A DNA stretch of 64,000 nt from Bacteroidales bacterium (lineage in GTDB: Bacteria > Bacteroidota > Bacteroidia > Bacteroidales > JAQUTK01): positions 1 through 64,000 of the forward strand of contig JAQUTK010000008.1 of assembly GCA_028709785.1 (NCBI GenBank), written 5' to 3'. Under the pieces are notes generated by a model. The model saw only the letters and a list, made by a program, of their open reading frames with translations, was not told the DNA's origin and ran no database searches. Both the position numbers and the translations under genes were made by a program. Positions 18,090 to 27,689 of this stretch are shown here, in pieces; the first letter of the stretch is position 1; each line of letters begins with the position of its first letter.

Positions 18090-19025
18090 ATGAAGATGCC
18101 TACTATTTCTTTCATACTTCTCCTGTCACTCCTGATATTTGCCTCTGGTTGTAACAGTAATCAGTCTGACTCCCATGCCGCAGAAGAGCAACAAGCCGCT
18201 CCCAAAACACCGGTCACAATAGCCTACCCTTCCGATACGGCGCAGTTGAGCAATCAAATTACGCTCAATGCCACGGCTACCTATCTGTTAAAGTCCGATG
18301 TAAAGGCAAACACGATGGGCTACATCACCCGGATGAATATTAAATTGGCCGATCGTGTAAACAGAGGACAGGTATTGTTTGGCTTGCAAACAAAAGAAGC
18401 AAGAGCACTGGGAACCACCATCTCAAAATTAGATTCATCCTTTCGCTTTTCGGGTTTCACCACTGTTGTCAGTCCTGCTTCCGGATATGTAGAGATGGTC
18501 AACCATCAGGTAGGCGATTATGTACAAGATGGTGATATATTGGCAACCATCACCGACGCAAGCAGCTTCGGCTTTGTAATGGATGTGCCCTACGAATACA
18601 ATCAACTCGTCATCCGCAACGGACAGCTGACTGTAAACCTACCCGATGGCAGAAACCTCGTAGGTCAGGTGGCTAAGATAATGCCGGCAGTCAGTCCGGA
18701 GTCGCAGACTCAAAAGGTATTGGTAAAAGTACAAGACGGTGGCAATATCCCGGAAAATCTTATTGCTACCATTCAACTGACCAAACAGAAAGCATCCGGG
18801 ATATCGGTGCCCAAAACCGCTGTTCTGACTGACGAAGCGCAATCTACTTTCTGGGTCATGAAACTGATCAATGACACCACTGCTGTGGAGATTGACATTC
18901 GAAAAGGAATAGAAACAGACGAACGGGTGCAAGTGCTTTCAGAAAACCTTACTGTGAACGACCGCATCATTATATCAGGTAACTACGGATTGAGTGATAC
19001 CGCTTCTGTAATCATTCAAAAGTAA
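18090..19025 (+). CDS. RND efflux periplasmic adaptor lipoprotein
   Basis: The 311-residue product has a lipoprotein signal with Cys21 (LLIFASGC). It shows the split biotinyl-lipoyl hairpin of membrane fusion proteins (KANTMGYITRMNIKLADRV ... SPASGYVEMVNHQVGDYVQ), with an unusually short helical hairpin between the halves. A beta-barrel and a membrane-proximal domain follow (VPKTAVLTDEAQSTFWVMK). It links the pump to the TolC partner. The tight spacing on both sides marks one operon. Confidence 0.9.
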   Translation: MKMPTISFILLLSLLIFASGCNSNQSDSHAAEEQQAAPKTPVTIAYPSDTAQLSNQITLNATATYLLKSDVKANTMGYITRMNIKLADRVNRGQVLFGLQTKEARALGTTISKLDSSFRFSGFTTVVSPASGYVEMVNHQVGDYVQDGDILATITDASSFGFVMDVPYEYNQLVIRNGQLTVNLPDGRNLVGQVAKIMPAVSPESQTQKVLVKVQDGGNIPENLIATIQLTKQKASGISVPKTAVLTDEAQSTFWVMKLINDTTAVEIDIRKGIETDERVQVLSENLTVNDRIIISGNYGLSDTASVIIQK

Positions 19026-19031
19026 ATTGTG

Positions 19032-22000
19032 ATGAAAGAAACATTCTTTGTAAAATACAAAAGCCCCATTCTCATACTCGTACTTTTGATACTGTTTGGG
19101 GGTGCATTCTCCTATACAGAAATCAAATCGGCCTTGTTTCCTGAGATCACTTTCCCTAAGATCAAAGTAATAGCTGATGCCGGACAGCAACCCGTCGATC
19201 AGATGACCATCTCTGTCACTCGTCCGCTGGAGAATGCCATCAAGCAAGTGCCCGACCTAAAAGTTATTCAAAGCACTACCAGCCGTGGCAGTTGCGAGAT
19301 CTCGGCATTCATGTCCTGGAATGCCAATATTGATCTGAGCCAGCAACAGATTGAAGCAAAAATCAACCAGGTCCGCAACCAGTTGCCACCCGACATTGAG
19401 ATCTCCGTCGAAAAGATGAACCCGTCCATTCTTCCGGTCATGGGCTATTCGGTCACCTCAAAGACCATCAGTCCCATCCAACTCAAACAGATCGCCTTAT
19501 ACACCATCAAACCATTTCTATCTCAAGTGCCCGGCGTCAGCGACATCCGGGTGATAGGTGGTCAGGATAAAGAATACTGGGCCATCCTGCATCAGGAAAC
19601 GATGCGACAACTTGGGCTTACACCGGCAAGCATTACAGAAGCGGTAAACAATACCAACTTTATCACCTCCAACGGCTATTCCTCCGACTATCGCTATCTC
19701 TATCTGACCGTTACCGACGCACAACTGCGCAATCAGGAACAACTGAAGAATGTCGTCATCAAAAACGACGGCAACCGCATTATCTATTTTAAAGATATTG
19801 CCGACATCAATGTCCATGAGGCCAAGCAATACATTAAGATAAATGCCAACGGTACCGAAAGCCTCCTGATAGCGGTCGTACAACAGCCAAATGCCAATGT
19901 GGTCGAACTATCCAAAGCGATGGAACAAAAGGTTGTCGAACTCCAAAAGACCTTACCCAAAGACATGCAGTTCACACCTTATTATGTACAGGCAGACTTT
20001 GTGAACGATGCGATCCGCAGCGTCACAGACGCGCTCTGGATTGGTTTGCTCCTGGCAATGATCGTCGCCATCCTCTTCCTGAAATCATGGAAAGCAAGCG
20101 TCACCATCCTCTTGACTATTCCCGTAACCCTGAGTCTTACGATGCTCTCTCTTTATGCCATCGGGCAAACCTTTAACATCATGACACTGGGTGCAATAGC
20201 CGCCTCAATCGGACTAATCCTGGATGATGCCATTGTGGTCGTCGAACAGATACACCGCACACACGAAGAGCATCCCGAAGAGACAAGCCGCACACTGGTG
20301 CAAAAAGCCATCAGCTACCTGCTCCGGGCAATGGTCGGGTCATCTCTCAGTACCATTGTAATCTTCCTTCCCTTTATGCTGATGACAGGTGTTGCAGGAG
20401 CCTATTTTAAGGTTATGACCGACACGATGATTATCACGTTGGTTTGTTCTTTCTTTGCCACCTGGCTATTACTTCCGGTGATCTATCTCTTCCTGACCGC
20501 TCTGATCAAAGACAAACACTTAAACCACCACGAAGTAAAAGAGCGCAAGTGGGTTGGCTTCTTCATCCGCAGACCGATCTATTCCTATCTCTTCATGGCC
20601 GTATTAGTTGTACTTTCTGCATTGATCATACCTACCATCGGCACCGGATTTTTACCGGAAATGGATGAAGGCAGTATCGTGCTTGACTACACCTCCCCTC
20701 CCGGAACCTCTCTGGAAGAGACCGACCGCGAACTGAAAGAAGTAGACAAGATCTTGAAAACCATTCCCGAAGTGAAGTTCTATAGTCGCCGCACAGGCAC
20801 CGAGATGGGATTCTTCATTACTGAGCCCAACAGTGGCGATTATCTGATCCAGTTAAAGAAAGACCGCAACAAAACCACAGAGGAAGTTATTGAGGAAATC
20901 CGTCTGAAGATAGACGCTACCGGGTTACCATTGACCGCCGATTTCGGACAGGTCATCGGCGATATGCTGGGTGATCTGATGAATAGTGTGCAACCGATAG
21001 AGATCAAGATCTTCGGTAACGACGAGAAAGTCCTTCAGAAATATTCCAAACAAGTAGCCGACATTGTAAGCAATGTAAAAGGTACCGCGGACGTGTTTGA
21101 CGGGATCGTGATTGCGGGACCATCCATTCAGGTCACGCCTGATCTTGCTGCTTTGGGACAGTATAACATCACTCCGAAAGATTTCCAATACCAGGTGCAG
21201 ACTCTTCTGGAAGGAAATGTAGTTGGCAATCTGTTCGACACCCAGCAGTTTACCCCTATCCGGATCCTGTATAGCAAGATCAGCAATGCCTCCTTGAACC
21301 AGATTGAAAACAGCAGGATTGCCCTGCCCGGAGGACAATTGAAGCCTTTGAAAGAATTTGCATCTGTCAGAGTCGCCGGTGGAGCAGCGGAAGTACATCG
21401 GGAAGACTTACAGACCCTCGGCATTGTGACCGCACGCTTGGAAAGCAGTAACCTGGGAGGTACGGTAAAAGAGATTCAGAAGCAAATTGAACAGCAGATC
21501 AAACTGCCATCCGGTTATGTAATCGTATATGGCGGAGCTTATGCCGAACAGCAACAATCATTTAAAGAGCTCCTGTTAATCTTGATACTCTCCTGTTTGT
21601 TGGTATTTACTGTAATCCTGTTCTTGTATCGTAACATCAAAGTCGCGATCATCATCTTATTGATCTCTATATTAGGTATCTCGGGCAGTTATATTCTGCT
21701 ATATCTCACAGGAACCCCATTAAACGTGGGCAGTTATACCGGCTTGATTATGATGGTGGGTATCATAGGAGAAAATGCGATCTTCACCTTACTTCAGTTT
21801 TATGAAAGCCATGCCAGCAAGACAAAAGAGCAAGCACTGGTCTATGCCATCAGCACCCGGCTTCGTCCCAAACTGATGACCGCCCTGTGTGCTATCATTG
21901 CATTGATGCCATTAGCATTAGGCATTGGTACCGGTGCTCAGATGCATCAACCTCTGGCTATTGCCGTCATTGGTGGGTTTCTGGTAGCATTGCCCCTCTT

Positions 22001-22049
22001 GCTGATCGTGCTGCCAAGTTTATTAAACAAAGTTGATTTTAAGAAATAA
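19032..22049 (+). CDS. RND-superfamily efflux permease
   Basis: The product is 1005 residues, full length for an AcrB/CusA-type pump; a GTG at 19029 is an alternative start. The first transmembrane segment is followed by a porter domain with FPEITFPKIKV, then transmembrane segments with GAIAASIGLILDDAIVVVE and a second duplicated half ending LPLLLIVLPSLLNK. Such pumps exchange protons for drugs, metals or lipids in the periplasm. The sequence does not show the characteristic metal-binding methionines clearly enough to call the substrate. Expression is probably driven by the OmpR-type boxes at 16750-16769. Confidence 0.9.
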   Translation: MKETFFVKYKSPILILVLLILFGGAFSYTEIKSALFPEITFPKIKVIADAGQQPVDQMTISVTRPLENAIKQVPDLKVIQSTTSRGSCEISAFMSWNANIDLSQQQIEAKINQVRNQLPPDIEISVEKMNPSILPVMGYSVTSKTISPIQLKQIALYTIKPFLSQVPGVSDIRVIGGQDKEYWAILHQETMRQLGLTPASITEAVNNTNFITSNGYSSDYRYLYLTVTDAQLRNQEQLKNVVIKNDGNRIIYFKDIADINVHEAKQYIKINANGTESLLIAVVQQPNANVVELSKAMEQKVVELQKTLPKDMQFTPYYVQADFVNDAIRSVTDALWIGLLLAMIVAILFLKSWKASVTILLTIPVTLSLTMLSLYAIGQTFNIMTLGAIAASIGLILDDAIVVVEQIHRTHEEHPEETSRTLVQKAISYLLRAMVGSSLSTIVIFLPFMLMTGVAGAYFKVMTDTMIITLVCSFFATWLLLPVIYLFLTALIKDKHLNHHEVKERKWVGFFIRRPIYSYLFMAVLVVLSALIIPTIGTGFLPEMDEGSIVLDYTSPPGTSLEETDRELKEVDKILKTIPEVKFYSRRTGTEMGFFITEPNSGDYLIQLKKDRNKTTEEVIEEIRLKIDATGLPLTADFGQVIGDMLGDLMNSVQPIEIKIFGNDEKVLQKYSKQVADIVSNVKGTADVFDGIVIAGPSIQVTPDLAALGQYNITPKDFQYQVQTLLEGNVVGNLFDTQQFTPIRILYSKISNASLNQIENSRIALPGGQLKPLKEFASVRVAGGAAEVHREDLQTLGIVTARLESSNLGGTVKEIQKQIEQQIKLPSGYVIVYGGAYAEQQQSFKELLLILILSCLLVFTVILFLYRNIKVAIIILLISILGISGSYILLYLTGTPLNVGSYTGLIMMVGIIGENAIFTLLQFYESHASKTKEQALVYAISTRLRPKLMTALCAIIALMPLALGIGTGAQMHQPLAIAVIGGFLVALPLLLIVLPSLLNKVDFKK

Positions 22050-22061
22050 CTATTTGAAAGA

Positions 22062-22841
22062 ATGAAAGAAAGAATGAAAACTACCATCACCTCACTCCTG
22101 GTATTATTTAGCATTGCAACATATGCACAAACTGTTCCGTTGCAAGACTCACTTGTTCCAGTTCCACAAAAAGCGACAACTCTCCAAAAGACGAACAAAC
22201 TCACGTACAAAGAATTTATTATCCCGGCAGTGCTGATTAGCTATGGAGCAATCGCATTAGAAAGCGATGGTTTAAAAAACATCAATGATGCAATCCACGA
22301 AGAAATAAATATAGAGCATCCCCATCAATTCCTTCATGTAGATGATTACAGCCAATTTGCACCTGGTGTAGCCGTCTTTGGTTTGCAAGCCTTCGGCATC
22401 AAAGGAAAAAACAGTGCAATGGACGAAGCCATTATTTATGCGATATCAATTGGCATTTCCACAGCAGTGGTCACACCTCTTAAGAGAGCGACCCATGTAA
22501 TGCGTCCCAACAATAGTTCCGACAATTCCTTTCCTTCCGGACATACCACAATAGCATTTGCATCGGCCGAACTTTTAAGAAGGGAATATTGGAATGTCTC
22601 CCCATGGATTGGCGTTGCAGGATATGCCGTAGCTACCGGAACCGGTTTTTTAAGAATGTACAACAACAAACACTGGTTTAGCGATGTAGTAGCTGGCGCA
22701 GGCATTGGTATAGCTTCCACCAATCTGGCATATTGGCTGCATAGTAAGATTAATTGGGGAAAGAAGCACAAACAAACCGCTTCCGTTTTCCCTATTTATG
22801 AAAATGGTGGCTTCGCTGTTGGATTCATCTCACAGTTCTAA
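22062..22841 (+). CDS. PAP2-family phosphatase, last gene of the RND operon
   Basis: The 259-residue exported or membrane-bound protein begins 12 nt after the pump gene; the ATG at 22074 is an alternative start. The acid phosphatase signature is intact: LKRATHVMRP, FPSGHT and FLRMYNNKHWFSDV, supplying the Lys/Arg, Ser-Gly-His and Arg/His-Asp triads. Family members remove phosphate from lipids such as undecaprenyl pyrophosphate or lipid A. Its place in the efflux operon suggests an envelope-remodelling role. It converges on the next LRR gene with a 14-nt gap. Confidence 0.88.
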   Translation: MKERMKTTITSLLVLFSIATYAQTVPLQDSLVPVPQKATTLQKTNKLTYKEFIIPAVLISYGAIALESDGLKNINDAIHEEINIEHPHQFLHVDDYSQFAPGVAVFGLQAFGIKGKNSAMDEAIIYAISIGISTAVVTPLKRATHVMRPNNSSDNSFPSGHTTIAFASAELLRREYWNVSPWIGVAGYAVATGTGFLRMYNNKHWFSDVVAGAGIGIASTNLAYWLHSKINWGKKHKQTASVFPIYENGGFAVGFISQF

Positions 22842-22855
22842 TCATTTTACCTGAT

Positions 22856-23947
22856 TTACAGTATCAACTCAACAGACTTGTCGCCTACATTCACATAATA
22901 TGTTGTTCCGATAGGTAATGAGATTGACAGGAGCAGTGTGCCCAGCGTATCATACACAGAGATGCAATCACCGGTCAGCGATCCTTTGACCTCTATAAAC
23001 GAACCATTATCACACAGGAAAGAGAGCGGCAAAGCAGCCGTTTCCGCTACAGTGATGATATAATCTTCCACGATATTTGTAAACTCCATCCATTCGACAG
23101 CACCGGAATAAGAAAGTTTAGAGCCTCCCGGCACAAACAACTTACAACAATCTTTATTCACAAAGCTGAATCCGTTAAAACTCACAGAAGGAGGAATTGC
23201 ATTCTTAATACGTATCATTGAAAGAAGACGACAATAGGAAAAAGCAAACGTCCCAATAGAAAGGACACTGGATGGAAGAGTAACAGAAGTAAGATTTGAA
23301 CAATAATAGAACGCATTATTCCCGATGGAAGTGACACCCTCAGGGATGGAAATAGTAGATAAAGCTTTACATCCTGCAAAAGCCCATTCACCGATGGAAG
23401 TAACCCCTGCCGGAATCGTGACTGATATAAGCTCCTGTAAACCTGCAAAAGCTCCATTTCCAATTGCTTTGACACACTCGGGAATCTCATAGTCAGTTCC
23501 TTTTGCCTTAGGATAAGCCACGAGAGTCTCATAGTTCTTTGTGAATAAGACACCCTCTATCTGAGAAAATACGGGATGATCATCATCTATACAAAAGTGA
23601 GTCAACTCATTACAGGAAGCGAAAACGCCTGTACCAAAGGAAGATACTGCCAAAGGAATGCTCACTTCTGTGAGAGCATTACACCAGAGAAAGGCAAAAT
23701 CGCCCATTGATGTGATGCTTGGCGGAAACTTTATGGATGTTAGTTCGTGACAATTACGAAAAGCAAAGGATCCGATAGAAGTGACAGTATACGTCGTTTT
23801 ATCGTATGTCACAGTAGCGGGAATCTCAAGAGCACCAGCAACAGGGACCGTGTGAAAAGTAACAGAGACAGATGTTTGATCCGGATTGATTGAATACTGC
23901 AAATCATCAACAGCAAAATAGGACTTGTATGTTTGATTTTTCCCCAT
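22856..23947 (-). CDS. BspA-type leucine-rich repeat protein without a visible signal peptide
   Basis: The 363-residue product has about nine LRR_5 repeats (VTSIGEWAFAGCKALSTI, VTSIGNNAFYYCSNLTSV). The last 65 residues (VYDTLGTLLLSISLPIG, ending KSVELIL) loosely resemble a T9SS sorting tail. The N-terminus (MGKNQTYKSYFAVDD) is not a signal peptide, and an in-frame TAG lies four codons upstream, so no longer version is possible. Either the 5' end has been lost or export uses another route. A perfect -7 element lies about 90 nt upstream. Confidence 0.8.
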   Translation of the reverse strand: MGKNQTYKSYFAVDDLQYSINPDQTSVSVTFHTVPVAGALEIPATVTYDKTTYTVTSIGSFAFRNCHELTSIKFPPSITSMGDFAFLWCNALTEVSIPLAVSSFGTGVFASCNELTHFCIDDDHPVFSQIEGVLFTKNYETLVAYPKAKGTDYEIPECVKAIGNGAFAGLQELISVTIPAGVTSIGEWAFAGCKALSTISIPEGVTSIGNNAFYYCSNLTSVTLPSSVLSIGTFAFSYCRLLSMIRIKNAIPPSVSFNGFSFVNKDCCKLFVPGGSKLSYSGAVEWMEFTNIVEDYIITVAETAALPLSFLCDNGSFIEVKGSLTGDCISVYDTLGTLLLSISLPIGTTYYVNVGDKSVELIL

Positions 23948-24035
23948 AGCCTTCGTCTATTAATGGAGAGAAAAAGAAGTTATTACCTGCCAAAGGAATC
24001 TATTGATCTTCTCTTCTGATTTATTTTGTCACGCA

Positions 24036-24043
24036 CAAATGTA
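24036..24043 (-). promoter_or_regulatory. Bacteroidetes -7 promoter element for the 22.9-kb LRR gene
   Basis: TACATTTG on the minus strand matches TAnnTTTG perfectly and gives a leader of about 80 nt before the ATG at 23947. Confidence 0.5.
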
Positions 24044-24126
24044 GCAGTTTCTTTTGATATTCTGTTCACAAATAAGATTAATTAGTAAAGGAGGAAGTAT
24101 CCCTGCCAACTTACTTGTACATCCGA

Positions 24127-26811
24127 TTATTCTGCCAATATCTTCTTAAACTCTTTCCATTCTTCAGCTTTTGCATAAGCATCTTGCATCCCTTTAGGGA
24201 CATGCAATACACAAGATGCTTTATCCATCTTTTCAAAACCTTTATTACCAACAATTGGAGATGTTGCGCTCAAGACACGCATCTCTTTTATACCATCGCA
24301 TCCTGTAAAGGCAAAGAAACCAATCTCTTTTACATTCTCAGGAAGCGTGATGGAAGCAAGTCCGGCACAACCGGAAAATGCATAAGGACGGATGTTGGTA
24401 ACACTCTTCGGTAGCGTAATAGCCGTGAGATCTTTGCACCCTTCAAAAGCACACGCCTCAATCATTGTGACTCCATCAGGAACAGTGTAGCTCGCGGCTT
24501 TCCCATTGGGAAATGCTATCAGGGTCTTTTTATCCTTGGAAAACAACACTCCGTCTATTACCGCGAAGTCTTTGCTATCCGGAGCTACAACAAACGTTGT
24601 CAAAGCATTGCAACCACTAAGCGCACCATAATCTATATTATTTACACTCGCCGGAATCGATAACATCGTCATTGCTTTGCATCCCTTAAATGGATTCCCA
24701 TTTATCTCAGTGAAGCCTTCCGGAAAAGACATGGAAGTAAGTCCATTGCATTCGGCAAAAGCTTCGTCACCAATGTAGGTAAGGCTCGCAGGTAGTACCA
24801 ATGAAGTAAGACTGCTGCAACTTTTAAAAGCACTGGATCCAATCGTAGTGACTCCCTCCGGAATCTTTACGGAAGTAAGTTTGAAGCATCTTTCAAAAGC
24901 ACAATGACCAATCTCAGTAAGAGCCGAAGGAAAATTGACTGCTGCTAATTTTGTACAGTTATTAAACCCATACGTACAGATCTCTGTAATGCTCTCAGGG
25001 AGTATTACAGAGATAAGAGCACGACAATTAGAAAAGGCTTCCTTCTCAATCTGAGTGATACCGGCGGGAATAGTCACAGAAGTAAGTCCGGTGTAATTAA
25101 AGGCTTTCTCACCAATAGATGTGAGACTGTCGGGCAGTTTTATCTCTCGCAGATAAAAGCATGTCTCAAAAGCACTCTTTCCAATCTTTGTGATATTTTC
25201 CGGCAGTACAATGGTCTCCAGACTCTTCATTTCCTTAAACAGCCCCTCTTCAATCTCATTGACCGGTACTGTATATCCCATATCAGTAATAGATAAAGCA
25301 ACAATCGTAGCATCCTTCAGATTCAAATCCATGAGGATAGGAAGTTCTGTGCGTATCGATGCGATATCCGTATTGTTGATCAGTCCGTGGATAGTTAGTT
25401 TGGACACCTTTTTCAAGTTATCCTTCCCTATCACATTTATTAAAGTGCCTGCTTTCTTCAAAGTCACATCAAAACTGGTGTTGGTTCCTTCTTCAATGAC
25501 ATTAAAGGCACTCCATCCTGTCGCCGAACAATAAGCAGTGCCAGCCGATTTCGGCACAAAAAGAGTAATTGACGGTCGATTGAGATTTTCAAAACTATTA
25601 CTATTTGTGCTCAACGAAGGTGGCGTAGATGCATTGCATAATATCTCTCTAAGATTGTCGCTGAACGAAAAAGCATTATCCCCAATAGATGTTACACTCG
25701 AAGGGATGGTCACAGACTTCAAACTAACACAATTATCGAAAGCTTTATTCCCAATCATTGTGACACCATTGGGAATTGTATAACTTACTGCCTTTGCTTT
25801 TGGAAAAGCCAAAAGAGTCTTCTTGTCTTTACTAAACAAGACACCATCCACCACTGATAACGTCGGATGATTATCCGGAACAATAAACTGAGTCAATGCC
25901 GCACCTCCGGAATAGATATCGTCTGTTATTGTCGTGAAGCTTGAAAAGAAGCCTGAAAGGATTGTCATAGAAGTCAGGCCAGTGCAATCACCAAAAGGAA
26001 ATTTTCCTACCGAAGTAACACTCCGGGGAATTATGATTGAGTAAAGGTTTCGACAAAAACGAAATGCACCATCTTGTATTGAAGTCACTCCTTCCGGAAT
26101 CTCCACTGAAGAAAGATTATTGCAACTTTTAAAAGAATATTTCCCTAACGCAGTGATACCGGAAGGAATAGAATATTCTTTTCTTGTTTTTGCCGGAGGA
26201 TAAGCAGAAAGAGTGTCTTTATGAAACAAGACATCATCTACGACATAATATTCCTGCTCTTTATTTGCAGCAATAAACTGAGACAAGCTACTGCAATCTT
26301 CAAAAGCATCATTTATGGAAGTTAAACTCGAAGGAATCGTCACAGAACTAAGAGCGACGCAACTGCTAAATGCACCTTGACCAATGGAAGTTACCCCCTC
26401 AGTGAGTATAACGTTTCGAAGCGCACGACAATTATTAAATGCGTCAGAGCCGATTGAAGCACTCCCTATCGTCGCGGAAACTAATCCACTGCAATTTTGA
26501 AAAGCTAAATCGCCTAATCTCTTCACACTTTTAGGGATTGTCACGGAGTTCAGTTGATTACAATAACGGAAAGCCTTCTCCCCAATGGAGGTGACAGGAT
26601 AGATCTTACCTTCATAATTTACACTGGCGGGGATAACAATAGTTTGCTCAGAAGTTGAAAAGCTGTTTTTAAATAAAGCGCTTTTTCCTGTTACACTTAC
26701 CGAGATGCTGTCGGCATTTTTGGAATACTTCAAAAGATCAACCTCAAAAGCGGATGAATATGTTGCCAAAGCAACCAACATGCTGAAGGAAAGAATGAAT
26801 GCTTTTCTCAT
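24127..26811 (-). CDS. large BspA-type leucine-rich repeat exported protein
   Basis: The 894-residue product has a signal peptide (MRKAFILSFSMLVALATYSSA) and more than twenty LRR_5 repeats in two blocks. A non-repeat insert of about 70 residues lies near 450-520 (FDVTLKKAGTLINVIGKD). Both blocks contain a plug segment, DGVLFSKDKKTLLAFP near 325 and DGVLFSKDKKTLIAFP near 770, so the protein arose by internal duplication. The C-terminus is LRR-like (CVLHVPKGMQDAYAKAEEW) with no T9SS tail or lipobox. Adhesion is the usual role of the family. The plug motif also occurs in the neighbouring 22856-23947 protein, so the two are paralogues. Confidence 0.87.
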   Translation of the reverse strand: MRKAFILSFSMLVALATYSSAFEVDLLKYSKNADSISVSVTGKSALFKNSFSTSEQTIVIPASVNYEGKIYPVTSIGEKAFRYCNQLNSVTIPKSVKRLGDLAFQNCSGLVSATIGSASIGSDAFNNCRALRNVILTEGVTSIGQGAFSSCVALSSVTIPSSLTSINDAFEDCSSLSQFIAANKEQEYYVVDDVLFHKDTLSAYPPAKTRKEYSIPSGITALGKYSFKSCNNLSSVEIPEGVTSIQDGAFRFCRNLYSIIIPRSVTSVGKFPFGDCTGLTSMTILSGFFSSFTTITDDIYSGGAALTQFIVPDNHPTLSVVDGVLFSKDKKTLLAFPKAKAVSYTIPNGVTMIGNKAFDNCVSLKSVTIPSSVTSIGDNAFSFSDNLREILCNASTPPSLSTNSNSFENLNRPSITLFVPKSAGTAYCSATGWSAFNVIEEGTNTSFDVTLKKAGTLINVIGKDNLKKVSKLTIHGLINNTDIASIRTELPILMDLNLKDATIVALSITDMGYTVPVNEIEEGLFKEMKSLETIVLPENITKIGKSAFETCFYLREIKLPDSLTSIGEKAFNYTGLTSVTIPAGITQIEKEAFSNCRALISVILPESITEICTYGFNNCTKLAAVNFPSALTEIGHCAFERCFKLTSVKIPEGVTTIGSSAFKSCSSLTSLVLPASLTYIGDEAFAECNGLTSMSFPEGFTEINGNPFKGCKAMTMLSIPASVNNIDYGALSGCNALTTFVVAPDSKDFAVIDGVLFSKDKKTLIAFPNGKAASYTVPDGVTMIEACAFEGCKDLTAITLPKSVTNIRPYAFSGCAGLASITLPENVKEIGFFAFTGCDGIKEMRVLSATSPIVGNKGFEKMDKASCVLHVPKGMQDAYAKAEEWKEFKKILAE

Positions 26812-26888
26812 GATAACTGAACTAAAAGCTGAATATCTCTTTCAGAGAAAGATGATAATCTGCCGGATGATTGATTTGTTCTATTTTG

Positions 26889-26896
26889 CAAAAATA
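26889..26896 (-). promoter_or_regulatory. Bacteroidetes -7 promoter element for the 24.1-kb LRR gene
   Basis: TATTTTTG on the minus strand matches TAnnTTTG perfectly and predicts a leader of about 70 nt. Confidence 0.5.
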
Positions 26897-26956
26897 ACAA
26901 CTATTTTCTATTTCTGCTATTAAATGATAATAATTCCAACAATTATCCTCACTCAT

Positions 26957-27004
26957 GCCGTCATTGCGACCCCCGTGCCGTCATTGCGGGCTTGACCCGC
27001 AATC
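26957..27004. repeat. REP-like intergenic repeat, left copy
   Basis: Two GCCGTCATTGCG words 20 bp apart are followed by a hairpin (ATTGCGGG, loop, CCCGCAAT). The same arrangement occurs inverted at 27548-27595, with the 8-nt filler between the words being different. Confidence 0.85.
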
Positions 27005-27450
27005 TGCTTGCGGGCTTCTCTGATATATAGTAGTAAATAATGTATGAAATTGCATGACGGAGCAAACATTTTTGTAAGCTTTTTTGTCGGAGCAAGTTGG
27101 AGTAAATTCTTGCAAGATGCCCGAGAAGGTATTGTAGATGGGTGCTTGGTGTCTTTGGTGCATTGAAATCATGGTATCTACCCTTTTGCAAAACGAAAAT
27201 AAAAAAAAAAAAAGATTCAGGGGGATTTCCCGTCAGAAGTAGCGTCAGAAGTATCCGGAAGCCCTAAACAGTGCATTCTTATCTATGAATCCGTTCGTCC
27301 TTTCCAATGAACTCAATCATCAGGTCGTTTGTTCCGTTTCATGAACGTGAAACGGAGCAAACATCAAGACGCTTTTTTAAAAGAGTGCCTATCCAATGAG
27401 GAAGACAACCTGAAGCGTTTTTATTTCCATAAGGTCTGTTCCTCGCTTCA

Positions 27451-27510
27451 CTGCAGCGAAGCGGGAAGTGCGCTGCAGCGAAGCGAGAAAAGTGCTGCAG
27501 CGAAACGAGG
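27451..27510. repeat. 22-bp tandem repeat, three imperfect units
   Basis: CTGCAGCGAAGCG begins at 27451, 27473 and 27495, an exact 22-bp period. The third unit differs (CGAAACG). The preceding CGCTTCA can pair with GCGAAGCG, making a hairpin. Confidence 0.8.
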
Positions 27511-27547
27511 GGGGTATACGAATGGATGGTTAAGCAAAGCAGGATGA

Positions 27548-27595
27548 GATTGCGGGTCAAGCCCGCAATGACGGCGAAGGATCCGCAATGACGGC
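27548..27595. repeat. REP-like intergenic repeat, right copy (inverted)
   Basis: This is the reverse complement of the 26957-27004 repeat: hairpin first, then CGCAATGACGGC twice, 20 bp apart. Confidence 0.85.
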
Positions 27596-27681
27596 AAAGC
27601 CGAATAAGCACTATTTCAAAAAACAGTGCATCATTTCGATAATAAAAGAGTCCATGTTCGTATAAAGTAAAATATAAAGTC

Positions 27682-27689
27682 TATATTTG
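27682..27689 (+). promoter_or_regulatory. Bacteroidetes -7 promoter element for the NtrC-type regulator operon
   Basis: TATATTTG fits TAnnTTTG and predicts a leader of about 65 nt before the ATG at 27761. Confidence 0.5.

Noticed and set aside
19032-22049. assignment as a CusA-type metal pump
   Set aside because: General RND motifs are clear, but metal-binding methionines could not be established by eye, so no substrate is claimed.
27451-27510. possible CRISPR array
   Set aside because: The three units are directly tandem with no unique spacers and no cas genes are in the window.
26957-27595. insertion sequence with terminal inverted repeats
   Set aside because: No transposase frame lies between the repeats and no target-site duplication was recognised. 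It is kept only as a tentative non-autonomous element.
27339-27611. short frames in the repeat-rich spacer
   Set aside because: Their translations are made of REP-like repeat sequence, such as AVIAGLTRNL, and not of a conserved protein.
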